Assembly (NCBI RefSeq): GCF_029852145.1
Contig: NC_079975.1
Location: forward strand, 7,688,001-7,752,000
Length of the DNA: 64,000 nt
Direction of reading: 5' to 3'
Source: Microplitis mediator
Taxonomy: Eukaryota > Arthropoda > Insecta > Hymenoptera > Braconidae
The notes beneath the pieces were generated by a model. It was not told the origin of the DNA. It saw only the letters and a list, made by a program, of their open reading frames with translations, and ran no database searches. Below are positions 13,001 to 23,300 of this stretch, piece by piece. Both the position numbers and the translations under genes were made by a program. Position 1 is the first letter of the stretch. Each line of letters opens with the position of its first letter.

Positions 13001-14918
13001 TTACCTGGTAAACTGGTTTTCCCGTCAATGCATCAAGCTGGGCACTTCTCAATGCTTGGCCTTGGCGATGTTGTCATGCCTGGGCTATTACTCTGCTTTG
13101 TTTTACGTTATGACGCTTACAAAAAAAGCCAACTCATACCCGGTGGCTGTGAAGCTGGTGTACCACCTCCGAGACATCTTGGCCGTATCAGTTACTTCCA
13201 CTGCTCACTCATCGGTTATTTTCTTGGTCTACTCACTGCCACAGTAAGCTCCGAGGTCTTTAAAGCCGCCCAACCTGCATTACTTTATCTCGTACCATTT
13301 ACGCTTTTGCCGTTACTTACCATGGCATATCTCAAGGTATATTTATTTATAAATATTAGAGGTGTACGAATAGTTCGAATTATTCGGTATTTTTAAAATA
13401 ATTCAAAATTTTCCGAATTATTCGTCAATTCTCAAACTATTAATAGAGTCAAATAGCAAAAATTATATATATAGAATTATGCTTCACGTAATTACAATTA
13501 ATATATGGATAGCTTAAATATAAAAATCTTATAATACTCATATTTACATATCTTTTTTATACAGTGTAAAATATTAATTTTTACCAGCTCACTATTCACC
13601 AATTAATCGAGATTTAAAAGATAATCAAATACTTTAATCTTAAAAGACTCCAGACTAAGAGAGTTTAGGATTTCAGGTAGAAAATTTCGCCAAAACCGTC
13701 TAGCTGATGCTACAAACGAGTGCTCATAAATTGTAGTAGCAAAATTTTGGATTTTTAAGGTGATGTTCTTTGCAGCTATCCTATCCCAAGTAGCACAGAA
13801 CAGCTTTAAAATGTCTTTTAAAAGGATAAGACAATTTTTTTTTTGTCTCAAAGTCACCTTTTTTGGTATAAATACGACATGCAAATGTTGGTTCCGGAAA
13901 CAGAGAAAATTTGTGTTGTTTTTCCTGTCTTATGTCAGTTCAAAAATCGTTTAGATGACTTGTTTACCATTAATTGTAATTTACTTGTTGTCCTCACTTG
14001 TGTCAAGTCTTTTAAGTAGATATTTTTTCGGTGGCATAAATTTCTGATCGTTTTGTCAACATATTGGTGCCTTATCGATACGTCAAAAAAAAGCCTAAAA
14101 ACTGATATCTTATAGATGTCACAAAGGCGCGTGCAAGTGATGCGATCGTCTGATTCTAAAATTCAAAAATTTCATTTGTAACGACTTAAAATTGTAATAC
14201 TTTTTTGAATAATTCAGATTTTTCTCAGAGATTAGTGGAGCTTAGGCACGAATCTATGAAATAATTATTTTTGGTTACTTTAAAAAACTAAACTCTCCAT
14301 TAAATGAAAATTTAATATTTAAGGCTATTCTCAGACAGTGCCCCCCACTTTTTAAAAATTTTCAATGACAACTGTCACAGCGTATCAAATTTTTATCAAT
14401 TAATTAAAAAAAAATTAAAGCATAAATTGAAAAAAGGACAACGTAGTCGTAATTTCGCCGCTATTTAGATTTAAAAAAAAATGATTTACACTTGATATCA
14501 ATTGAGAGTCATACAAAATTCGTTAAATAAATTTCGCAACGAAATTTCGAGTACGTTGTCCTTTTGTCAATTAAGGTTTTAATTAATTAATAAAATTTTA
14601 ATACGGTTATGACAGTTCAAAGTCATTGCATATTTTTTAAAAGTGGGGGCACTGTCTGAGAATGCCCTTAAAAGCTGATCAAAATTTTCTCAATTCGAAT
14701 CGAGTAATTGGAAAAGTTACGAATAATTTAAAAAGATTTGAATTATTCGATTTGATTCGAACCCAATTTGCACACCTCTATTAAATATACGTCGTCAGTA
14801 TTTATTTATAATCATCATTATTATTATTATTTTTTTTTTCATGTTAAAGGGAGATTTAAGAAGAATGTGGAGTGAACCGTTTATAACTCATCCACCATCA
14901 AAACATATGGATGTTTGA
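10049..14918 (+). CDS. SPPL3 (SppL): Signal peptide peptidase-like 3 (SPPL3), GxGD intramembrane aspartyl protease
   Basis: Multi-pass Golgi protease cleaving type II membrane proteins, notably glycosyltransferases. Core exons join in phase: 12125-12435, 12501-12844, 12911-13336, 14850-14918; conserved text runs unbroken, e.g. MVK/VATRPADNP and MAYLK/GDLRRMWSEPF. Catalytic aspartates are seen: YD in LLIYDVFW (Asp codon 12788-12790) and GLGD in MLGLGDVVMP (Asp codon 13067-13069); the PAL motif is at 13274-13282 (QPALLYLVP). An early helix STFLISILLIVYGSFRSLN is followed by a charged REREKEKERK stretch. Coding sequence continues upstream of ATG 12138 as AYSIMDSSRV, matching AYSLVDSSQV of human SPPL3, so the true start is in an earlier exon. 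Best candidate is 10049-10092 (MNSIVESYCFGQLS, phase-compatible, donor CAG/gtaaga); 10814-10836 is an alternative. With the first, 397 residues (human 384). The core is certain; exon 1 is inference. Confidence 0.93.
10885..11802. mobile_element. Family E foldback element, TTAA-flanked, with a family A insertion
   Basis: Long inverted repeats: ggggaaaggggtctgagata at the left is the imperfect reverse complement of tatctcagacccatttcccg at the right; inner arms share gccagtggtagtggggagag / ctctccccactaccactggg. Flanked by TTAA at 10881-10884 and 11803-11806, the target of piggyBac-type transposases. A family A element (10918-11107) sits in its left A-run. A second copy is at 21096-22631. No ORF. 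The TTAA assignment is inference from two copies. Confidence 0.75.
10918..11107 (-). mobile_element. Family A MITE inside family E
   Basis: Ends atgagactgaagttagtcga and ttaacttcagggtcat, both abutting runs of A that belong to the host element; the other E copy has gtacaaagaaaagagg here with no insert, giving a natural empty site. Confidence 0.75.
13603..13756 (-). pseudogene. Fragment of a LINE reverse-transcriptase C-terminal region
   Basis: The minus-strand frame ends in text like HSFVASARRFWRNFLPEIL, NSLSLESFKIKVFDYLL and a stop. This F-x-x-SA-x-x-x-WN-x-LP pattern, followed by a FKxxL stretch, is typical of the C-terminus of jockey/CR1-like non-LTR retrotransposon polyproteins. No upstream domains remain; it is a dead fragment. 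Assigned by pattern only. Confidence 0.5.
14323..14667. mobile_element. Family D palindromic MITE, TTAA-flanked
   Basis: Terminal inverted repeats ggctattctcagacagtgcc and ggcactgtctgagaatgccc extend inward through acttttaaaa-type arms and an inner pair gacaacgtagtcgtaatttc / gagtacgttgtccttttgtc. TTAA lies immediately outside both ends (14319-14322 and 14668-14671). Non-coding; five further copies or composites are in the window. Confidence 0.8.
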
Positions 14919-16595
14919 CAACTGTCATGGGATCGCACATTTCAAGTATTTCGCCATAAGAAAAAAAAATTGAATACGTATGTAATATCATATTTCAATT
15001 TAATACTCTTAGTTTCATCAGTATCATACATACGTAAGTAAAATTCGCTTATCATTCATTTAAAGAAAAAAATATTATTTTTTTTTATAATTATCATTTT
15101 TTTTTACACTAACATTTATTTCGTCATCATTTTAAATGAAATCCTAAAAAAAAAAAAATATGCAATGAAATTACTTGACTTTTATTAATGTTATCGTTTG
15201 AATATTGTAAAAATGCACTATGGAGATTCAACGATATGTAGAATTTAGATGTAAAATTATAAGTTATTACTGATATTTAATTTAAATATCTTATTAATAA
15301 TATTATATATGGAGTATGGCTGACTGAGAAAAAAAAAATTGCGATTTAATTTTTTTTTAAATCTTTAAATAAGTAATATTTAAACGTAATAAATATTATT
15401 TATTCCGGTAAATTGTGATGTAAAAAAGAAAAAGATAATACTGAAAGTATCTATAAATCCAGAGAAATTATATTAGAGTCTACGTTTTACGTAAAATAAT
15501 CATAAATTAAACGGACAAATTTGTAATTAGTCATCTATTTTTTTTTTTTTTTTTTTTTTTATATTTTATTTATTTTGTATAAGAAATTATACATTTAAAC
15601 GTAAATAAATTCTGAGGCAATAGTTATTACTTTTAATTATAATTAAAATTGACATTTATTTGATTGTGTCGGTATGTCAATTTAATTGTAGACACGCGTG
15701 TTGGTTGTGAATTTATTTAATGAACTCAAAACTTACCTTTTTTTTTTTTTGTTTCTTTTTTTTAAACTGAATAAAAGCAACAATGTTATGTATATATAAA
15801 TATATTAATTATAAATCATTTTCATAAGTGTTTTAAAACACTTTAAGTTTTGGTAATTATTTTATTGGAGAATATTCTCATAGAAGATAATTCTTCTAAG
15901 ATAGAAAAAAAAAATATTTAATGAACAAATGTGCCGAAACTTTTTTGTTTGTACCTTAAAAAAATTATTTAAGTAATAAAATAAAATTTAAGAAATAGAA
16001 AATTTTTAAACTTCATGGTCTCTCTTGATTTTTAAATTAAAATTTAAAAAATTTCGTAATATGAACATGAATTATGTCATTAATGATAAAAAAAATATTA
16101 AAATAATTTGTATACGTTGTTTTTATTAATTTAATTAAACAAATATTGCTGATTAAAAATAATAAGTAATTTATTGATGAAAATAAAACCTTTATTAATT
16201 TTAATTTTTTAACAGAATGCGCACGGAATTTAATGAAATTTTTTTTTTTTAAATCTCTTCCATTTGACAATAATTTTTCAATAACTTTCAGCGATGATTT
16301 TTTTTTAATTCGTTATTTTAATATTAAGTACTATTTTGAATATTTAAATTTAATTACGTTAATTTATAATGAGCTGAATTTATTTGATATTTATATCGCA
16401 ATATATTATTGATAATGTATTATTTTATGTGCTGCAATTCCGTCGCATTAATATAAAAAAAAACTGATATATATATATAGTACATGAATGTTTTATTAAC
16501 TAAATATAATTTTTAATTTAATTTAATTTATTATCATTTTTAAAAAAATAAAATAATAAATTTTAAAAAGGATTAATATTAAGTACGAGCTCGTA

Positions 16596-17812
16596 CACTG
16601 TAAAAAACTCCACGGTGTGGTGAATGAGTTGGTGTGAGAATTTTTAACACCGGTGTGAAAATTACACGGCGTATGGTGTTAAATTGTTGACCGTGTGGAT
16701 TAGAACGATCACACCACCAACGGTGTAAATGTTACTTTGATAGACACAATAAAAAACGAAATAATAAAAATAAGTTCTCATGTGCGAGATAATAATAAAG
16801 AATTCTTTTGTAGAAATTTCTATTCAAAGTTTGAATTTTTAATTAATGTCATATCAAATAAAAATACTTATGTTAATAGAATCGTTAATTTATCAACTTC
16901 AAACCATGAAACACCTTACACTGTAAAAAATTTTGGTGTAAAAATGGCCCCGAGAAATTTACTCGGCCGTGTAGTGTGAAATAACGGTGTAAAAAATCCT
17001 TGGTGTAAATTATCCATCCGAGTAATTTTTAAATGGTGTAATCTACTTATTTTACACCATTCGATGTTGCTCGTTATAATTTTGATTAATGAGCAACAAA
17101 CGATCATTGAATATTTTTAACTACTTAATCAATGACTACATTAATTTTATTTAGATATTAAATAGTATTTTGAACACTTCAATTATTTTACGATTATTTT
17201 TCTTAACGCAAAATTGTCATAAATTACACATTTACAGGCTTGACGGTGTAAAAATTTTTAATTCACACTGCCTAAATTTACCACGATATTTGGTGTAATT
17301 TTCACACCAAAATTTTTACACCGAGTCATTTACACTACACCGAGTCCAAAAATTTTTTACAGTGTATAAAGGTCGTACAAATATCAATGGCAAATGTTTA
17401 TATATAAATACTGCTAGTGTGTAATTAATTAACATTTGATTAATGAATACAATTTAACTTGTAATGAGTAATTTTTTCAATTGAAAATACTTGACATTAT
17501 ATTTTTTTATTGCTTCAGTTATTAATTGTACGTTTTTTTAATCATTATTAAAGAAAGTTAGTTGATAATTTTTCAAGTTAAAGTTTAATTAATTAATTTT
17601 AATATTAAAAACAGATAGTGGGCCATTTTTAACTACAGATCATATGATCGGACGATGTATGAGTTTTGAGCCAATACCACCGAACGGTGTGAAAGATAAC
17701 ACTCACACCATGTTAAAAGTAAACCCCTTGATCTTTCACACCGTCAATTCACACCAGGGACACCGTGTAAAGTCCTCAGGGACCATTTTCACACCAAAAA
17801 TTTTTTACAGTG
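16596..17812. mobile_element. Family H element, TA-flanked, with a nested relative
   Basis: Ends CACTGTAAAAAACTCC and, inverted, AAATTTTTTACAGTG, each flanked by TA; the arms are rich in ggtgtgaa/ttcacacc. A related element (16919-17364) with the same CACTGTAAAAAA terminus is inserted in it, also between TA. Copy 2 at 43717-44427 lacks this insert. TA duplication and short termini suggest a mariner/Tc1-type family; no transposase remains. Confidence 0.8.
16919..17364. mobile_element. Nested element inside family H copy 1
   Basis: Starts CACTGTAAAAAATTTTGGTG and ends AAAATTTTTTACAGTG, flanked by TA at 16917-16918 and 17365-17366. The homologous position in copy 2 (about 44008) reads accttacaaaagtcgtac with no insert, so this is a later insertion. 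Confidence 0.78.
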
Positions 17813-18724
17813 TATTATTTTATAACAATAAAATTTGAATAATAGTCAACTAAAAGAAAAATTAATTTGTTTTATTACGATCACTTTAATTAACGTTTAA
17901 ACAAAATACATTTTTGTAATTAAATTAAATAAAATTTTATTTAAACAATATAATTTTTATACAAACAAACAATAATTATTTATACACAGTATTAATTTTT
18001 TTTAAGATCTATTAATTTTCTCGGTTTACCGTAAAATTCACTATTAAAACAATATCATATTCACTAATACCATTGACTAAAATCAGTATAAAATAAAAAT
18101 ATATCAATATTTGAGTATATTTAAAAAAAATAATTATATATCGTATATAAAAATTGTTAAACTATTTAGTAATAAAAAAATTTGATTTTATTGCTTTACA
18201 CTCAATTTATTGTAAACCGAGTAAAAACTAAAGAGTCATCAACAATAGACACACATAAACACCATTCAGAAGATGCATCGTATATAACAATATAATTAAT
18301 TAATTAATTATTATAATTATTATTAATTAATGTAAGGGCACTTGCTTGTGCTGTTGCAATTTTAAATTTCATGTTTACAGCCATGTACATTTTTTTTATA
18401 CATTAAAAAAAAAATAATAATAAATCATGTTCACGTTTCAACGCGAATCGTGTCTCGTTAACATCCAATATCCTTGTCTTATATTTTCTTACAAAGTAAT
18501 AGTAATAATAATTATTCTTACTAAATTAGTCATAATTGAATTTACATGGAACAAATTAAATTATGATAATTAATTTTAAAAATACCGTAGAAGGAAAGAG
18601 ATATTTCTGAAGATTTTTAAAATAAATAGTAATTATTGAATAAAAATATAATGTTTTAAAAATAATATTAAATTAGTGGTCAAAGTTTTGATATAAAATT
18701 GAGTTAACTAACGTTCATATAAAA

Positions 18725-19625
18725 ATCTAGTGATACCCATGAAAAAAATTTCGTTTCAAAGAGATACGAAAAAAGTTCGACATGTGGAACCTAAACTTGA
18801 GACAGATTAGAACTTTTGTAATTTTGATAGAAAAATTGGGGACAAAATTTCTGGAAACTCTGAAAATGTCAGGGAATTATAAATATACTGGGAAAATCAG
18901 GGAAAAGTCAGGGAACTTTGTCACAAAGCTGGAAAAATTTTTACTTTCTTTTTTTTTGACTGAAAAAATCCGATAAATTTTTTTTCTGTCAAAACTGTTT
19001 AAAAAATGGCGCGGCGCGAATGCGATTTTAATACCATTTTGAAAAGAAATTAGTAGAAATTGATTCCAATAGCGAAAAAATGAAGCAGTTGGAATTAAAA
19101 AGACTGTTGGAAAAAAAAAGTCTTAGTAGAAACCAATCGTTAGGATCTTCAAGTTATTAACATGCATATTGACAAGTTAAAAAACCAAAAACATTTAAAG
19201 TATACATAAGTATTGAACTAATAAGTTTCACTATATTTATTATTCGCGTACTTGATTAATATTTTATTAATATTCTATAAAACGTTTTTATTTATGAAAT
19301 TTATTCTAGTGAAAATGAAAAATTTATTTATATTTTATTATAGAGTAAGTTATATAAAATCATAGATTTAAAATAAGAAATAAAAAATTATTCATTTAAT
19401 AAATAAAAAAAATTTATGAACATTGACAAATAATAAAATAAAGTTTCATTTAACGACAATGATTGATTATTTATTGAACTGACTTATACCATTTTATTTT
19501 GAATTAAATAAATATTTCCAATGATTTGATATAACTACATATGGTCAGGAAATTTTTTAATAATTCGACTGGAATAGAACTTTTAAGGAATACTTTTGAA
19601 ACGAATTTTTTTAACATGGGTATTT
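18725..19625. mobile_element. Family S element containing family G copy 1
   Basis: Outer inverted ends tacccatgaaaaaaatttcg and cgaatttttttaacatgggt with inner acttgagacagattagaact define family S (another copy at 58240-58540). The interior from about 18835 to 19575 is family G sequence nearly identical to 26935-27722, so either G went into S or S captured G. Confidence 0.6.
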
Positions 19626-19668
19626 TTAATGAATTATAATTTGCTCACTAAATATTGTCGTCCCGAGT

Positions 19669-20172
19669 TAAAATTTAAATCGTAGATTGAACGTACAAGA
19701 CGTTGAAAACGTAAATTCAACCTTTCAAGACGTAAATAGTCGTAAAACGTATTTTAGATGTAGCTGACGTACGAAAACGTAAATAAGACTTGCGTAATCA
19801 TAAATCGTAGACACAACCTTTCAAAACTGGCAATAAAACAATTAAACTAAATCGGAAACATTTTTGTCTACAAGCTTCTAGGTAGTCTGTATAAGACCCG
19901 TAAAAGCTCGAGAAACTGGGCATCAGTAGAATTATCTCCTGCAAGGCCCAAAGTATTTTTCTACAGCTGCTAAGAATTTTTATTTCTTGTCTTCTAGCTG
20001 CTAGACATGTCTTTTGGTAATGAAATGTTTCCGATATAGTTTAATTGTTTTGTTGTATCTACGATTTACGATTACGCAAGTCTTACTTACGTTTTCGTAC
20101 GTCAACTACGTCTAAAATACGTTTTCAACGTCTTGTACGTTCTTCAATCTACGATTTAAATTTTGACTCGGA
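19669..20172. mobile_element. Foldback palindrome O near the Orai 3' end
   Basis: Arms of about 190 bp: cgagttaaaatttaaatcgtagattg on the left reads inverted as caatctacgatttaaattttgactcg on the right; inner pairs include gacttgcgtaatcataaatc / gatttacgattacgcaagtc. Many ACGT/CGTA motifs. No coding capacity. Confidence 0.75.
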
Positions 20173-20308
20173 GTATTTTCATAAATTACAAATTATCATG
20201 ATATCAAAATTAGAAAGGATTTAAAAACTGTCTTAATATTTAATGAAATTTGTTCGTTCAAAGCTGTCTTTTATCCTCTTAAAATTTATAAATTCATTAT
20301 TGCATAAA

Positions 20309-23300
20309 TCAAACACTGCTCTGATTAACAGTAACATTATCTAAATTTTTTTTAATGCTCTCTAATTCTTCCATATCAGTAACAGAGGCCTCACATTTAA
20401 AAACAACTAATGAGTGATAAAAATGTACAGCAAATGCAACAAATACAATTAGTACAGGAATAACAATAATAGTACTGGCCATTGCTGCCGTAAATGAATA
20501 ATCCCAAAATTTTACCCAACAAAGTATCGCAATTTCAACGAGGAAAAGAAACAATCCAAGGACCGTTGAAAATGCCCAGGCTAATTCAATAAAACCTCTC
20601 ATTCGTTCATGAGGTGACTCGGTTATTAAACGGGATATTTGAAGTTTACTTATTGCTTCGATGTTTGGTAATAAATAAGTGCTTATCATTAATGCAAAAA
20701 TATGTACGGATACTAATACTGTTGTGCAGACAGCAAACATCACGAAGAGCCACTCAGGAACTGCTGTTGGGTCATTTATTTGAAGTTCTACCATCGCTAC
20801 CTAGAAAAATAATATATAAATTCAATATTTTTCATATTCATCACTACTCAATTATAGTTGATTGCTTGATTATTTAAATTATCCATCAGATTTGCAACGA
20901 ATATTGAAGATACGTGCGAAGTAATTGAAGATTATTATAAATGATTCCAATGCTGATTTATTGAATTTTTTTATTCAGTAAATTATTGCTGAAGTATGAA
21001 GTAATGGATAATATATTTATTACTGATGTTGTTATTTAAATATTCTCAAGTTTTAAAGTTCTTACAAGAGTTACACGTGTCCAATCTCACATTGAAGGAG
21101 GGAACGGGTCTGAGGTACAAAGAAAAGAGGATATTTGAGATTTTTTTTTTAGAGTACCTCTGTTATTAAAATTCTTAAAATTTGTGACGTTATTAAGCAT
21201 CATTTCAAAAATATTCTGCTAAATTTTCATAAAAAAATATTGAAAAATAAGCCAGTGGTAGTGGGGAGAGACGAGTCACCTCAAAAAAAAGTCTCCATGC
21301 CGTAGGCAGGATAACTCATGACTGCTCCATTTGAAATCAAAAAACCAAAAAAATTTCTTTAGTACATAAGTTTATCTTAGATTTGAACGAAGGAATAAAC
21401 AAAATATTTATTTTTGAATTTTTGGCAAAGGTAAAATCAAAAAACTCTGATTTTTGCCAAAAATTGCTCCTTTTGTTTAATTAAAAAATAAGTAGTTACT
21501 GAAAAAAAAAATCCTTCGTTCAAATCTAAGATAAACTTATGTACTAAAGAAATCTTTTTGGTTTTTCGATTTCAAATGAAGCAGTCATGAGTTATCCTGC
21601 CTACCGCATGGAGACTTTTTTTTTAAGGTGACTCGTCTCTCCCCACTACCACTCGGTTATTTTTCAATGTTTTTCATGAGAATTTAGCAGAATATTCTTG
21701 AAATGGTGCTTAATAATGTCACTAGTTTTAAGAATTTTAATAAAGATTACACTGAAAAAAAAAATCGGTCTATCGGTTAACCCTGCGGGCCAGCCCCAAA
21801 ACTTCCCGCTGTTTTCAAGCTTGTTGAGCTCGAAAACATTATTGTAAATACATTTTCGAGCTCTTCGAGCTCGTTAATACTTTTGTATGCCATTGTCTTA
21901 AAAAAAAACATTTTTGAGCTTTTCTTTCTCCCACGATATCTCGCGAACGAATTAACCGATTTTCATAGTTGAGGCGGCAATCGACGTGTTTTATCAAGTT
22001 CTAAAGCTGATTAAATTTTGAAATTGATTTATCGAGTCGTTTTTGAGAAATTTCAAAAAAACCAAAAAAAAAATTTTTTTTGAATTCTTTCGTCAACGGT
22101 TTCTCTTGAACGAATGAACCGATTTTGATGGTTGAGGTGGCATTCGACGCGGCTTATAAAGTTTCAGAGCTGATTAGATTTTGGAATCAATCCATCGAGC
22201 AAAATAAAAGTTATCCAAATAAAACATTTTTGAAAAAATTTTATTTTTGAAATATCTCCGAACGCATCCTACCGATTAAGCTCAAATTTTTACAGCTTCA
22301 AGATATTAACAAGCCGCGTCGAATGACACCTCAAAGATAAAAATCGGATCATCCGTTCAAGAGATAACTCTTGATATATTCATAAGAATATTTACATACA
22401 TACATACGTACGTACGTACACACATACATACACTCGGACATCATCATGAAATTAGTCAGAATAGCTTCCTAGAACCTCAAAACGTCAAAATCTGATAGAA
22501 ATTTGGTTTTTGCAAATCGGACCGAAACCAATAACTTCTCGAATTTTTGAAAATTTTCAATTTTCTTAGCGGGAAGTTAAAAAAAATCACCAAAATATCT
22601 TTTTTTTTTGTATCTCAGACCTCTTTCCCCCTTAATCTTTTGGTATATTTGCTTTTTCATTTTATTGTATGTCTGTAATTCGACGTTTATTATTTTATTT
22701 ACAAAGCCTTGACAAAATTCCAATAAAGGAATAACTTTGATGAGTAAGATTATTATCGCAATTCTTATAAGAAGTTGTGATTAAACTACAGCACTGTAGA
22801 AAAAAAAAAACTAACATTGTGATTTTTTTTTCGTGCAATTAATAAGATGATTGTTAAAAATAAAATTTAATTCATTGTTTGTCTTTGTCTTATATAATTT
22901 TCGGTACCACCGTCAATTTGCAATTACATCTCTATGCTCATACCAGAATTATTCTCAATGTTGACAATTAATTAGATAATTCAGGAAACACCTCTCATAA
23001 TATATATAAAATATCGCCGTGAAATTAATTTTTGTTATTTGTTTTTTTATAAATTATATTTTTTTAATCGGAAGATGATAATAATTTATAATGACAATAA
23101 TTATTTTATCATTCTGTGAATCTATTAAAAATTAAACTCATATTTTTACACATTTTTTTAATTTTCAATGTTATATCCAGCAATTTACTGTAATTTATTT
23201 AATATTTTTTTTTTTTTAATGATAGAGCATAATAAAAATAATTAGCAATTAATTTGAATTATCTTAATAATAATAATAGTAGAATCTGTTGAAAAATAAT

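Larger units (their letters stand above)
13337..14849. other. Last SPPL3 intron: layered transposon remnants
   Basis: Outer family R ends face each other: agaggtgtacgaatagttcg at about 13360 and gaacccaatttgcacacctc ending about 14781. Inside lie a LINE 3' coding fragment on the minus strand (about 13603-13756), family P sequence (about 13765-14120) and a complete family D element (14323-14667). Confidence 0.6.
14919..20308. other. Convergent intergenic region between SPPL3 and Orai
   Basis: The first several hundred bases should be SPPL3 3' UTR and the last ones Orai 3' UTR. No further gene seen. Contains family H (16596-17812, with a nested copy), family S containing a family G copy (18725-19625) and palindrome O (19669-20172). 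The rest is AT-rich with T-runs, e.g. 15539-15560. Confidence 0.55.
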
